From contig NZ_JONP01000005.1 of the NCBI RefSeq assembly GCF_000711725.1, positions 124,001-188,000 on the forward strand: a stretch of DNA of 64,000 nt, given 5' to 3'. Shown here one piece after another: positions 25,078-34,391 of this stretch. The DNA comes from Roseomonas aerilata DSM 19363 (lineage in GTDB: Bacteria; Pseudomonadota; Alphaproteobacteria; Acetobacterales; Acetobacteraceae). The notes beneath the pieces are model-generated. The model made no database searches, was not told the DNA's origin, and was given only the letters and a program-made list of their open reading frames with translations. The number at the start of each line of letters is the position of its first letter. The first letter of the stretch is position 1. Both the position numbers and the translations under genes were made by a program.

Positions 25078-27252
25078 ATGGGTGGACCGGTAGGCGAGGG
25101 GTCGGTCGATCCCGGCGCCCTGTTGGCGAGGGCCGATGCCGCCCGCGACAACCGTCGGTGGGAGGAGGCCGCCGAGGCCTATGCCGCCTTTCTCCGCCTG
25201 CGCCCGAACGACCGCGGCATCCTCATCCAGCAAGGTCACTGCGTGAAGGAGGCGGGCGACCCCGCTGCCGCCCTCGAGCTCTACCGCCGCGCGGAAGCTA
25301 TGGAGGGGCGTGACGCCGACATCCACCTCCAGATCGGCCACGCGCTGAAGCTGCTCGGCCGCCGCGGCGCGGCGGCGGACGCCTATGGCCGCGCCGTCGC
25401 GCTCGACCCGGGCGGGCGGGACCCTTGGGCGGAATGGCTCGCCCTCCGCGACAGCCTCCCCCCGCCGCGCGTGGCAGGGCTGCTGCTCGACCTCTCCGAC
25501 CTCGTCTCCTGGTACGGGCACCGCCGGGCGCCGAGCGGCATCCAGCGCGTGCAGGCGGAGATCGCGGCCGCCGGGGAGGCCGCCTTCTGCGCCATGCACC
25601 CGGAGGAGGACGTCTGGCGCGTCCTGCCGGCGCCGCTGTTCCACCGCCTGCACCACCTCTCCCGCACCGGCGCGGATACGGAGGACCCCGCCTGGCGGGA
25701 GGCGCTGGGCGCGCTCGAGGCCTGGCGGCGGCGGGGCCATGTGCTGCGGCCGGGCGCGGGCGTCACCATCGTCACGCTTGGCAGCGCCTGGTGGCTGCCC
25801 CGCTACGCCTCCGCGCTGCGGGCGGCGCGCGCGGCGGGGGCACGCTACGTGCCGGTGCTGCACGACTGCGGACCCCTCGTCCTGCCCGACGTCACGCCGC
25901 CGCACACGCGGGCCGCCTTCGGCCGCTGGCTCTCCACCCTGCCGGTGCTGGCGGACGGGGTGGTCGCGGTCTCCCAGGCGACGGCCGCGGAGTACCGGCG
26001 CCTGATGGAGCGCCACCTGCCGGGCTGGCCCGTGCCGCCCGCCATGGTGGCGACCCCCGACGGGCGCGCGGACGACGTGCCGGAGGAAGCTCCGGCGCCC
26101 GTGGCCCCGCGCGGCCTCGCGGCCCGCTTCGGCTTCGGGCGGCGCCGGTCCTCGCCCTTTCCGGCGCGGCCCACCCCACCAGGCCTGCCGGAGGGGCCCT
26201 ACGTGCTGCTTGTCTCCAGCTTCGAGCCGCGGAAGAACCACCTTCTGGCGATCGAGGCCTGGCGGCGGCTGCTGCTCCGGCGCGGGGCGGCCGGGACGCC
26301 GCGCCTCGTCCTCGCCGGACGGCGGGCGCCCGGAGACGGGCCGGTGATGGAGGCGCTGAGGGACTCGGCGCTGGCCGGGCATGTCACGGCGCTGCACGAG
26401 GTGGACGACGCGGGTCTTGCCGCGCTCTACCGGGGCTGCCTCTTCACCCTCTATCCCAGCCGGCACGAGGGCTGGGGGCTGCCGGTCTCGGAATCCCTTC
26501 TCCACCGCCGCGTGGCACTTGTCTCCGAGATTCCCTCGCTGATGGAGAGCGGCCGGCAGGGCGCCGTGTTCTTCACCCCCAACAGCGCCGAGGACCTGGC
26601 GACCGCGGCCGAGGGGCTGATCGCCGATCCCGTCCGCCTGGCCGCCCTGGAGGCCCGCATCCCCCGCCACGGCGGGCTGCGGCCCTGGGCGGAGGTGGCG
26701 GAGACGCTGGGCGTGGCGGTGCGGCGCCTCGCCCCGGGCGAGGCCGGGCGTCGTCCCACGGCCCTGCCGCCCTGCGAGCCGGTGCGTCTCGGCCATGGTG
26801 GCCTGCCCGGGCCGCACCCCGCGATCGCGATGGCCGAGGCCCTGCTGCAGGGCGCCAACTGGCACCCTGCGCAGGACTGGGGCGCCTGGACCATGCCGGG
26901 CCGCGCGGCGCTGCGCCTGCCGAGCCCCTCCGAGGGACCGGCCCGCGTCTCCCTCGCCCTTCGCCCGCCGCTCGGCGCCTCCGGCACGCTGCGGATCACC
27001 CTCTCGCGCGAGGGAGCGGAGCCCACGGTGGCGGAACGGGCGTTGGAGGAGGCGGAGGAGGTCGCGCTGGAGATCGGCGCCGGTGGCGCGGACCTGCACC
27101 TCGTACTGGAGGCACCGGGCACCGAGCTGACCACGGAAGGCTACGAGGTTGGCGTCGGCGCTGTGGCCGTGGCCGTGATGCACGGCGCCTCGCTCGCGGA
27201 CCGTCTGGCCTATCTGGAGAACCGCGTCCTGGTGCCGGTGCGGCTTTCCTGA
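25078..27252 (+). CDS. TPR-containing glycosyltransferase of the capsule locus
   Basis: 724-aa multidomain protein. N-terminal tetratricopeptide-like repeats (about 15-110) include AARDNRRWEEAAEAYAAFL, GDPAAALELYRRAEAMEG and GRRGAAADAYGRAVALDP. A GT-B transferase follows (about 140-570) with SFEPRKNHLLAIEAWRRL and HEGWGLPVSESLLHRR, the retaining-GT signature. A beta-rich tail of about 130 residues (ASGTLRITLSREG) ends the protein. TPR plus GT fusion suggests a scaffold for polymer assembly. I chose ATG 25078; GTG 25054 is an alternative, and the open frame extends much further upstream through the divergent gene. It converges on the export genes across a repeat element. Confidence 0.83.
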   Translation: MGGPVGEGSVDPGALLARADAARDNRRWEEAAEAYAAFLRLRPNDRGILIQQGHCVKEAGDPAAALELYRRAEAMEGRDADIHLQIGHALKLLGRRGAAADAYGRAVALDPGGRDPWAEWLALRDSLPPPRVAGLLLDLSDLVSWYGHRRAPSGIQRVQAEIAAAGEAAFCAMHPEEDVWRVLPAPLFHRLHHLSRTGADTEDPAWREALGALEAWRRRGHVLRPGAGVTIVTLGSAWWLPRYASALRAARAAGARYVPVLHDCGPLVLPDVTPPHTRAAFGRWLSTLPVLADGVVAVSQATAAEYRRLMERHLPGWPVPPAMVATPDGRADDVPEEAPAPVAPRGLAARFGFGRRRSSPFPARPTPPGLPEGPYVLLVSSFEPRKNHLLAIEAWRRLLLRRGAAGTPRLVLAGRRAPGDGPVMEALRDSALAGHVTALHEVDDAGLAALYRGCLFTLYPSRHEGWGLPVSESLLHRRVALVSEIPSLMESGRQGAVFFTPNSAEDLATAAEGLIADPVRLAALEARIPRHGGLRPWAEVAETLGVAVRRLAPGEAGRRPTALPPCEPVRLGHGGLPGPHPAIAMAEALLQGANWHPAQDWGAWTMPGRAALRLPSPSEGPARVSLALRPPLGASGTLRITLSREGAEPTVAERALEEAEEVALEIGAGGADLHLVLEAPGTELTTEGYEVGVGAVAVAVMHGASLADRLAYLENRVLVPVRLS

Positions 27253-27541
27253 ACGGCGCGCGGAGAGGGCTCTGCCCTCTTCGTACCTCCGGGCGAACGC
27301 CCAGCGTTCGTCCCACACCTGCCAAGCGCCACGCGCCCTTGGATCACCATCCTGCTTTCGCGGATGCGGTGATCGGGGCGGTCCCTTCCTCGTGCCCCTA
27401 CTGAACGTCCGGTCGCCTCGGATCGAGGATCGGAGGCGTACCGGCCAATCGGCGTCCCCAACTCAAAGAAGAAGATGAGGGGGGCTGGGAGAGAATTCGT
27501 TCTTTCCCCCGGGGTCACGGGAGCCACCCGCCCAGGAAAGG
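27253..27541 (-). repeat. Convergent-junction element, copy 3 (reverse orientation)
   Basis: Fills the gap between the glycosyltransferase stop (27252) and the export-protein stop (27542). Hairpin C is AGAGGGC 27264-27270 / GCCCTCT 27274-27280. Hairpin D is CGAACGC 27294-27300 / GCGTTCG 27304-27310. Hairpin B is GCCTC 27415-27419 / GAGGC 27433-27437 with an inner GATC/GATC pairing. Hairpin A is 27487-27495 with 27500-27508, loop TTCG. The core keeps CGCGGATGCGGTGATC (27359-27374) as in copy 1. This is the most diverged copy. The AAGAAGAAG tract (27467-27475) becomes a pyrimidine tract past hairpin A on the reverse strand. Confidence 0.82.
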
Positions 27542-29341
27542 CTACTGGAAGATCCGCGCGGCCAGGGCCGTCTGGTAGATCAGCTGGAACACGTCCCGCG
27601 TCACCTGGAACAGCTTCGGGTCCAGGCGGGGCAGGACGATCAGCTCGTCGCCAGGGCGGGGGCCGACGCGCGGTTCCAGCACGATCTCGCCGCTGGCGCG
27701 GCGGATCATGATGTTGGCGAGGTTGCCGCGCTGGGTGAAGCCGCCGGCCTGCTGGACATAGTCCTCGACGCGCAGGTTCGGGCGCCACAGCACGGCCTGG
27801 GGCGTGGTCACCTCGCCCGCCACCATCACCACCTCGCTCCGCTCCGGCACGACGACCGTGTCGCCGTCCTCGAGGCGGGTGTCGGTGCAGCGGCCGGTGC
27901 CGTCGGAGACGACCAGGCGGCCTTCCGGCTGCACGCGCCGCGCCCGGGAGATGTACTGGGAGACGAGCTGCGCCTCGCTCGAGCGGATCTCGGCGACGCC
28001 GGTGGTGGAGGAGGTGGCGGTGAAGAGCTGCCTCTCCAGCCGGTCCAGCGTCTCGTTGATGGTGCGCATCTGCTGGGCCGCGAGGCGCGGGCGCAGGAGG
28101 AAGACCGATTGCGTGTCGGCCAGCACCGGGTCCACCGCCACGTGGTCGAGCAACTGGCAGAGGCCGATATCGCGGTCCGCGATGAGGACGGAGGGGCCGA
28201 TGCGGCTGCCCTCGATCGTCACGCGGATGGTCTGGGCCGGCGCGTCGGTGATGAAGCTCGCCACGTCCTGGTCGAGCAGCGACATGCGGCGCAGTTCGGC
28301 GACCGTGGTGTAGCGCGACCAGGGCTGCCCGTTGCGCGTGCCGCGGACCACGACGTTGGTGGCCGAGGGCAGGGGGGAGGCGAGCCCGATCAGCTCCTCG
28401 CCCGTCATGGCGCGGCCCGGCACCTCGAAGAGGTAGTTGTTGCGGATGGCGCCGTCCACGCTCACCAGCGCGCCCTGCTTGCCGACGACGATGGTGTCGC
28501 CTTCCGCGAAGAGGTAGCTCGGCAGGCGTCCGGTCAGCAGGAAGGGGTAGAGGTCCACGCGCGTGACCGTGCGGCCGCCCCGGCGGATCTCGATGTCGCG
28601 GAAGGAGCCGCGCGCGGGGTCCACGCCGCCCGCGCGGAGCAGGTAGTCAATCACGCTCTCCATGCCCGTGCCGGTGTGGCGGCCGGGGCTGCGGACGAAG
28701 CCGGTGACGAAGACGCCGATGCGGTTGACGTTCAGCAGCACGGCATAGACCTGCACTTGCTGCGTGTAGATGCGCCGCACCTCGGATTCGACGGCCGATT
28801 GCAGCGCGCCCGCGGTGGTGCCGGCGATGCGGATGGGACCAATGCCCGGCAGGAAGAGGTTGCCGTCGCCGTCCACCGCGCCGATCGCCTCGGACTCCAC
28901 GGCGCCCCAGACCCTCACCGAAACGCGGTCGCCGACGGCGATGCGGTAGTTCGGGTTGGGTGCATCGGCCGGCGAGGGGGCGGCGCGGGTGAAGAGGCTG
29001 GCGCCGAAGACCGCGGAGGAGGGGCCGGGGCGGCGCCCGACATCGCCCAGCGGGCCAGAGACGACCGGGCCGCCCTCCGCCTCGGTGGAGGTGCCGAAGC
29101 GCGACGTGGTGGTCGTGCTCGGCAGCAGGGTGTCGTTCGCCTGGAGCGGCGCGGCCTGCGTGAGGGTGGGGCCGAGAAGCCCGGGCACTGGCTGCTGCAG
29201 GAGCCCGCTGTTGAGCTGCGCCTGCGAGGCGATGGGCGAGAGGGGCGCGAGAAGGGCCGCGAGCAGCGCGAGGCCATGGGCCCCCCGGCGCGCCTTGCCG
29301 CCCTTGGCCGCGCCCGCCCGCATGGTTCCGGTCTGCATCAT
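27542..29341 (-). CDS. Polysaccharide export outer-membrane protein (KpsD/Wza-like, SLBB domains)
   Basis: 599-aa exported protein that would form the outer-membrane channel for capsule. A signal peptide (GLALLAALLAPLSPIASQAQ) is followed by a Poly_export domain, NYRIAVGDRVSVRVWG (near residues 135-150), and at least two SLBB domains, the first being VFVTGFVRSPGRHTGTGM. At about 600 aa it resembles KpsD (about 560) more than Wza (about 380). I see no lipobox cysteine. ATG 29341 was chosen, with M29338 adjacent; the longer frame upstream runs through the intergenic region. It heads the leftmost end of the reverse-strand export operon and ends at a repeat element. Confidence 0.88.
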   Translation of the reverse strand: MMQTGTMRAGAAKGGKARRGAHGLALLAALLAPLSPIASQAQLNSGLLQQPVPGLLGPTLTQAAPLQANDTLLPSTTTTSRFGTSTEAEGGPVVSGPLGDVGRRPGPSSAVFGASLFTRAAPSPADAPNPNYRIAVGDRVSVRVWGAVESEAIGAVDGDGNLFLPGIGPIRIAGTTAGALQSAVESEVRRIYTQQVQVYAVLLNVNRIGVFVTGFVRSPGRHTGTGMESVIDYLLRAGGVDPARGSFRDIEIRRGGRTVTRVDLYPFLLTGRLPSYLFAEGDTIVVGKQGALVSVDGAIRNNYLFEVPGRAMTGEELIGLASPLPSATNVVVRGTRNGQPWSRYTTVAELRRMSLLDQDVASFITDAPAQTIRVTIEGSRIGPSVLIADRDIGLCQLLDHVAVDPVLADTQSVFLLRPRLAAQQMRTINETLDRLERQLFTATSSTTGVAEIRSSEAQLVSQYISRARRVQPEGRLVVSDGTGRCTDTRLEDGDTVVVPERSEVVMVAGEVTTPQAVLWRPNLRVEDYVQQAGGFTQRGNLANIMIRRASGEIVLEPRVGPRPGDELIVLPRLDPKLFQVTRDVFQLIYQTALAARIFQ

Positions 29342-29412
29342 GTTGCTCTGGTTCGCCCCGGTTTTAATGGACAGCCTGGGTGGTTCGGGCCGGCAGGCCG
29401 CCGGCCCGCGGC

Positions 29413-30588
29413 TCAAGACGCGTGCTCGCGGAAGCCGGCGAAGATAAGGGAGCCGATCCCGTAGACCACGAGGAGCACCGCGAACAGGCTGACGATGGTG
29501 AAGGTGGCCTTCGGATATTGTGCGCTCTCGGCCTCCTGCGGCTCGGTGATGCGGGCGACGTACAGGTGCTGGCGCGCTTCATCGGCGCGCGCCGTCTCGA
29601 GGCTGGTGACGGCCGAGGCGAGCTGGCGGTCGGCGAACTCGCGCTCGAGCATCAGGCGCTCGTAGCCCGCGAGGACCTCCGGCGCGGCGCCGCGGCCGTT
29701 CGTCAGCCGCTCGCGCTCGGCCCTGATCTGCGTATCGAGGGAGGCGATGCGGTTGCGGAGCACGGCCATCTGCGGGTTGTCGGCCCGCATGTAGGCGAGC
29801 TTCTCCTGCAACTCGGCGCGCGTCTGGCTCAGCGCGTCCTCCAGCCGGCCGACCGACTCGAGGCTGGCCGCGATCTCCCGCGTCGGGTCGATGGCGCGGC
29901 CCTGCTGGCGGAAGGAGGTCAGCGCCTCGCGCGAGGCGATGACGCGGCGTTCGGCGATCTCGACCTCGCGCCGCGCGTTGCCCACCGCATCCCCGCGCTG
30001 GCGATCGCTGATGCGGTTGACGAGGTTTTCCGAGGCGCGGAGCAGCGCCTCGGCCAGCAGCTTCGAGTCCTCGGGGCGGAAGGTGCGGACCAGGAGGCTG
30101 ACCGTCGACGATTCAGAGTCGAATTCAGCCACCACCATGCGCCGGTAGTAGCGGGTCAGCATCTCGGCGCTCGGCTCGGAGAGCCACAGCCGGGCGAAGA
30201 GATCGGCTTCCGGACGGCGCCAGATGGAGACGAGGTCCACCGACTTGCGCAGCTCCCGCACGAGGTCCTGGGACTGGAGGAACTCGCGCACCGCCATGGA
30301 GTCCTCGGGCACCGCCTTGAAGCCTGCGCCGCCGAGCATGGCGCCGAGCGCGCCCATCGAGTTGTTGTTGCCGGAGCTGGGGCCGCGCACGAAGAAGCGC
30401 GCCTCGCTCGCGTACTGGTTTGCGGCGACAGCCGTGAAATACCCGATGGCGAGCGCGGTCGGCAGCACGACCACGAGCAGGAGCCCGCGCCACTTCCGCA
30501 GCTTGCGCGCGAGGGCGGAGGGCCGCCGCTGCGCCGCAGCTGCGGGGGTCGCCGCATCAAAGGCTTTGATAGACGGCGATACCTTCAT
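29413..30588 (-). CDS. kpsE: Capsule polysaccharide export inner-membrane protein, KpsE-like
   Basis: 391-aa membrane periplasmic auxiliary protein that bridges the ABC exporter and the outer-membrane channel. Two membrane helices flank a periplasmic coiled coil: GLLLVVVLPTALAIGYFTAV (around 40-60) and ATFTIVSLFAVLLVVYGIG (near 370). The coiled coil is rich in Arg, Glu and Leu (REVEIAERRVIASREALTSF). The start ATG 30588 has GAGGA six bases upstream; the longer start at 30600 does not. The gene begins inside the kpsT 3' end, overlapping it by 32 bp, so the two are coupled. Gene order matches other ABC-dependent capsule loci. Confidence 0.9.
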   Translation of the reverse strand: MKVSPSIKAFDAATPAAAAQRRPSALARKLRKWRGLLLVVVLPTALAIGYFTAVAANQYASEARFFVRGPSSGNNNSMGALGAMLGGAGFKAVPEDSMAVREFLQSQDLVRELRKSVDLVSIWRRPEADLFARLWLSEPSAEMLTRYYRRMVVAEFDSESSTVSLLVRTFRPEDSKLLAEALLRASENLVNRISDRQRGDAVGNARREVEIAERRVIASREALTSFRQQGRAIDPTREIAASLESVGRLEDALSQTRAELQEKLAYMRADNPQMAVLRNRIASLDTQIRAERERLTNGRGAAPEVLAGYERLMLEREFADRQLASAVTSLETARADEARQHLYVARITEPQEAESAQYPKATFTIVSLFAVLLVVYGIGSLIFAGFREHAS

Positions 30589-31207
30589 CGATGTCCTCAT
30601 ACAGCTCCAGGAGGCCGTTCCGGAGCACGACGGCGGTGCGGCAGTACTGCCTGATGTGGTCGGCGAAGTGGGAGACCATCAGCAGGGAGGCGTTGCCGAG
30701 GCGCTCCTCCAGCATGGTCTGGCAGCGGGCGACGAAGCGCTGGTCGCCGGCGGAGATGATCTCGTCCACGAGGTAGCAGTCGAACTTGACGGAGAAGGAG
30801 AGCGCCATGAGCAGGCGGCTCATCATGCCCGAGGAATAGGTGCGGACCGGCTCGAAGAAGTAGCGGCCGATCTCGGCGAAGTCCTGAACGAAGTCGAGCG
30901 TCTCGGCCACGTCCAGCCCGTAGATGCGGGCGATGAAGCGCGCGTTGTCGGCACCCGTGAGGCTGGCCTGGAGGCCGAAGCCGGAGCCGAGTGGCCAGGA
31001 GATCGACATCTCCCGCCGCACGCGGCCGCGGGTCGGCGCCTCCACCCCGGCCATGACGCGCATGAGGGTGGACTTGCCCGCGCCGTTGCGGCCGAGGATG
31101 CCGACCTGGTCGCCGCGGTCGATCGTGCAGGAGATGCCGCGCAGGATGTCGCGCCGCCCACCACGCACCGGGTAGGACTTCCAGACGTCTTCGAGGATCA
31201 GGGACAT
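30557..31207 (-). CDS. kpsT: Capsule polysaccharide ABC exporter ATPase, KpsT-like
   Basis: 216-aa ATP-binding subunit. Walker A is GILGRNGAGKSTLMR (near residues 38-52), the signature is TYSSGMMSRLLMALS, and Walker B is FDCYLVDEIISAGDQRF, all as in KpsT/Wzt-type polysaccharide exporters. It lacks the C-terminal carbohydrate-binding domain of Wzt and so matches the short KpsT length. Both required catalytic residues (Walker A Lys and Glu after Walker B Asp) are present, unlike the degenerate ATPase at 9377. It lies 20 bp downstream of kpsM and overlaps kpsE. Confidence 0.94.
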   Translation of the reverse strand: MSLILEDVWKSYPVRGGRRDILRGISCTIDRGDQVGILGRNGAGKSTLMRVMAGVEAPTRGRVRREMSISWPLGSGFGLQASLTGADNARFIARIYGLDVAETLDFVQDFAEIGRYFFEPVRTYSSGMMSRLLMALSFSVKFDCYLVDEIISAGDQRFVARCQTMLEERLGNASLLMVSHFADHIRQYCRTAVVLRNGLLELYEDIDEGIAVYQSL

Positions 31208-31227
31208 GGGCGCCGGACCATCCGTGC

Positions 31228-32055
31228 TCAGAAGATCTCGAGCTTGCGGCGCGCGCCGCGGAGATAGGCAAGGCCGAGCAGGTTCACGATCAGGATGGAG
31301 CGTACGACGTAGCCAACGTCGTAGTACGAAGGGAAGGCGTGGCCGAACATGCCCTCTCGGATCATCTCGTGGAGGTGCACGAGCGGGTTCCAGAGAAGCA
31401 CCTCGCGCAGTTCCGGCGGGAGCCAGGCCAGCGCGAAGAAGGCGCCCGACAGCGGCATCGAGAGGTAGGTGACCGGGTGGATGAGCCGCTCCAGCCCTTC
31501 CCAGTTCGCGACGCCGGCCGCGAGGATCATGGAGACGCCGTGACAGAGAAAGAACATCAGCAGCATGGCAAAGAAGATCTCGCTGACGTCTGCGGGCCAG
31601 ACCCCCGCCCACCAGATGGCGACACCGAGGACGAGGAGGATCACTCCGAAGACCGCGGCTGCTTCGAGCAGGTTGCGTGAGACCAGCACGTCAACCGGCG
31701 TCACCTGGCGGTGGAACAGCAGGGTGAGGTTGGAGTGCAGCGCCGTGCCCGAGCGGTTCACGACCGAGCGGAACATGAAGAACGGCACGTAGCCGACGAT
31801 GGAGAAGAGGAAGGGGTCTACCCCACCGGGCATGCTCCGGCCGTGCGTGGAATGCATGAGGCCGAGCACGGTGCCGAGGACCAGCGGTTCGAGGAAGAGC
31901 CAGAGGAAGCCGAGATTGTGCCGGCCGAAGCGCGTCTGCATCTCGCGCATGATGAGCGCGGAGATCACCCGCCATTGGATGGCCGCCCCCTCGATGATCC
32001 AATGCCGCCGCGCCCGCCGCGCGGGAAGGTTGGGCAGGCTGGAGGCGTCACTCAC
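31228..32055 (-). CDS. kpsM: Capsule polysaccharide ABC exporter permease, KpsM-like
   Basis: 275-aa inner-membrane permease with about six helices. The N-terminal amphipathic start is followed by RVISALIMREMQTRFGRHNLG, the ABC-2 exporter entry motif of the KpsM family. Hydrophobic segments include VDVLVSRNLLEAAAVFGVIL and NLLGLAYLRGARRKLEIF at the end. The start is the GTG at 32055, which overlaps the lipoprotein gene's stop (GTGA). The open frame continues upstream in a translation that only mirrors the lipoprotein gene, so I cut it there. Confidence 0.9.
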   Translation of the reverse strand: MSDASSLPNLPARRARRHWIIEGAAIQWRVISALIMREMQTRFGRHNLGFLWLFLEPLVLGTVLGLMHSTHGRSMPGGVDPFLFSIVGYVPFFMFRSVVNRSGTALHSNLTLLFHRQVTPVDVLVSRNLLEAAAVFGVILLVLGVAIWWAGVWPADVSEIFFAMLLMFFLCHGVSMILAAGVANWEGLERLIHPVTYLSMPLSGAFFALAWLPPELREVLLWNPLVHLHEMIREGMFGHAFPSYYDVGYVVRSILIVNLLGLAYLRGARRKLEIF

Positions 32056-32555
32056 GGCCGATAGACCGCGCCGCCCCGCAGGAGGGCGCGCGCGGCCACC
32101 CAACCCTGAGAGGGATCCTTGCAATAGGTGGCGCCCGGAGCGCCGCCGGGCGCCGAGGACGCGCCGAGCTGCAACTCGCGGCACTCGCGGCCCGAGGCAG
32201 CGTTGTAGGCCCTGACCATGCGTGCCGAGACGGTACGCCCGCCATCGGCCGTCACCACTGTCTCGGCTTGGCCGGGTTGGGCGCGGGCGACGAAGGCGGC
32301 CAACGGGTCCGCGGCCCGGACAGGCAGCACCACGCCGGTGGCGGGTGGCGGCGAGACGGGCGCGGGCCCGAGGCCGACCGGGTTCCACCAGCTCGCGTCA
32401 GTGCTATGGGTCGCGCAGCCGCCGAGGGCGAGCAGGAGAACGGCCGGGACAAGGCGCGGGAGCGCAGCCCACCCGGCCGAATGCCGCCGGGCGGGGCCTG
32501 GGCGTGGCCGAGAGGACCCAATCCGCACCAAACCGGTAGCCATGCTTTCCTTCAT
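32052..32555 (-). CDS. Capsule-locus lipoprotein, possibly DVU3141-like
   Basis: 167-aa predicted lipoprotein. A long basic leader precedes LPRLVPAVLLLALGGCATHS, where the lipobox is LGGC. The remainder is secreted and includes DGGRTVSARMVRAYNAASGRE followed by GASSAPGGAPGATYCKD, a region resembling the C-terminus of short surface lipoproteins found in other capsule and DVU3141-like families (from memory, not certain). Being coupled to kpsM by GTGA, it is probably made with the exporter. Two in-frame starts (MKES and MATG) exist; the longer has a leader of 50 residues, which is unusually long, and a start nearer MATG is also plausible. Confidence 0.65.
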   Translation of the reverse strand: MKESMATGLVRIGSSRPRPGPARRHSAGWAALPRLVPAVLLLALGGCATHSTDASWWNPVGLGPAPVSPPPATGVVLPVRAADPLAAFVARAQPGQAETVVTADGGRTVSARMVRAYNAASGRECRELQLGASSAPGGAPGATYCKDPSQGWVAARALLRGGAVYRP

Positions 32556-32597
32556 ACGAGAAGTTTACTGCACCATGCCGTGAAGGGCAAAAACTCG

Positions 32598-34391
32598 ATG
32601 ACGGCTTCTCAGCATTCCGCTGACCTGTTGCCGATTTCCCCATCGCCCGACCTCCTGGCGCGCTGGCCACACTTGCCGGCCTTCTGGCCAGAACTGTCTG
32701 TCGCGCAGGCTAACCTTCTGCCGCGCTTCGATGTTCTACCCTTCGCGCCACCCTCTTTCGCCGGGCGCGACCGGCCACCGCTGGTGCGAACGGCATCGGC
32801 TGCACCCCTGATGCCGGGGGAGGCGGAAGACCTTCGCACCCTGATCGCCCAGCACCGATTGGGCGGCCCGGCAGCCCTTCCAGACCCGGGCGGAGCCGTG
32901 CTGGGCGGTGATCGACAAGTGGTGATCGTGCTGGACCCTTGCAGCCGGAGCCTCCAGGCACGTGCCGAGGCGATCCTGGTGGCGGCGATGGCCGAGGGCC
33001 CGGTCGTGGTGGCGCGCGACCCCTTCGCCGGTCCCGCCGCAGCCGCCTGCCTCCGCCCTCCTCGCGGAGTCAGCCACTTTCCCCAGCCGCTCTCTCCCTG
33101 GACCCTGCTCGACGCGGCGGCATCGCTCCGCGGCGCGGGACCCTTCATGGCCGCCCTCGCCGAGGCGGCCGGGGTGCCGCACGACCTGGAGGGCGAGCAT
33201 CTCCTCTCGCTGCTCGCCTCTCTCCGCGCGGCCGATCCCTTCCGCGCCCGCCCCTGGAGCCGCGCCGAGGGGCTGCTGCTGCTGGCGGACTGGGCGGGGG
33301 CGGCGCGGGCGAACCGGGGCGTCTCGGCTTGCATCGGCATCGCCCGCTGGAAGCGCCGACAGGTCGCGGCGGTGCTGGCGCATGAGGACGGCGCGCCGGA
33401 GATGACGAACGACATCGCCCAGGCCGTTGGCCGCGCCCGGGCAGAGGGTGGGGCCGTCGTCGCCTGGGCCGCTGCCTGCCCGGACGCCCTCGCCGCCGCC
33501 ATCCGGGCGGGCGGGGTGGAGCTGCGGCTGCTGGAGGACGGCTTCATCCGCTCCCGCGGGCTGGGCGCGCGCTTCCTGCCAGGCGCCTCCTACAGCCTCG
33601 ACGCGCGCGGCGCCTATTACGATCCGCGCCAGCCCTCCACGCTGGAGACGATCCTGGCAGAGGGCAGCTTCGCGCCCGAGCTCATCACCCGCGCCGCGGC
33701 GTTGCGGGCGGAGATCGTCCGGCGGGGCGTCTCGAAATACAACCTCTCGCCCGGGGCCGCGATGCCTGACCTGCCGGCGCGGGGCGGCCGGCGTATCATC
33801 CTCGTCCCCGGCCAGGTGGAGGACGACGCCTCCGTCCGCCTCGGCGGCGGCGCCATCCGCACGAACCTCGCCCTGCTGCGCGCCGTGCGGGAGGCGGAGC
33901 CCGAGGCCTTCATCCTCTACAAGCCGCATCCTGACCTTGAGGCCGGTTTCCGCCGGGGGCGGCTGCGCGCGCCCGAACTTGCGGGGCTGGCGGATGCCGT
34001 CGCGGGCGGCGTGCCGCTGCCGACCCTGCTGCCCCTGGTGGACGCGATGCACACCCTGACCTCGCTCTCCGGCTTCGAGGCGCTGCTGCGCGGCCTGCCC
34101 GTCATCTGCTGGGGCCAGCCCTTCTACGCCGGCTGGGGGCTGACGGAGGACCGCGTGCCCCTGCCGCCGGGCCGCCGCGGCGTGGCCCGCAGCATCGACG
34201 AGCTCGTGGCCGCCGCGCTGATCCTCTACCCACGCTACATCGACCCGGTGACGCTGCTGCCCTGTCCACCGGAGGTGATGATGGACCGGCTGGATGACCC
34301 CTCCGCCTGGCGCATCTCGCCCCTGACCATCCACCGGGGCGTTGAGGGCTTCGTGCGCGGCACCCTCGCGCGGATCGGGGGGCGGCGGTGA
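32598..34391 (+). CDS. KpsC/LipA-like capsular polysaccharide glycosyltransferase
   Basis: 597-aa cytoplasmic protein of the KpsC/KpsS family, which primes capsule on lipid with beta-Kdo. The segment RLLEDGFIRSRGLG, then SYSLDARGAYYDPRQPSTLE, and the C-terminal ICWGQPFYAGWGLTEDR are family hallmarks. KpsC proteins usually carry two transferase modules; this one seems to have a complete C-terminal module and a diverged N-terminal half, in which no second YYDPR segment is visible. No kpsS, kpsF or kdsB follows. It is divergent from the export operon with a 42-bp gap, so the promoters must overlap. The start at 32598 has GAAGGG upstream. Confidence 0.85.
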   Translation: MTASQHSADLLPISPSPDLLARWPHLPAFWPELSVAQANLLPRFDVLPFAPPSFAGRDRPPLVRTASAAPLMPGEAEDLRTLIAQHRLGGPAALPDPGGAVLGGDRQVVIVLDPCSRSLQARAEAILVAAMAEGPVVVARDPFAGPAAAACLRPPRGVSHFPQPLSPWTLLDAAASLRGAGPFMAALAEAAGVPHDLEGEHLLSLLASLRAADPFRARPWSRAEGLLLLADWAGAARANRGVSACIGIARWKRRQVAAVLAHEDGAPEMTNDIAQAVGRARAEGGAVVAWAAACPDALAAAIRAGGVELRLLEDGFIRSRGLGARFLPGASYSLDARGAYYDPRQPSTLETILAEGSFAPELITRAAALRAEIVRRGVSKYNLSPGAAMPDLPARGGRRIILVPGQVEDDASVRLGGGAIRTNLALLRAVREAEPEAFILYKPHPDLEAGFRRGRLRAPELAGLADAVAGGVPLPTLLPLVDAMHTLTSLSGFEALLRGLPVICWGQPFYAGWGLTEDRVPLPPGRRGVARSIDELVAAALILYPRYIDPVTLLPCPPEVMMDRLDDPSAWRISPLTIHRGVEGFVRGTLARIGGRR

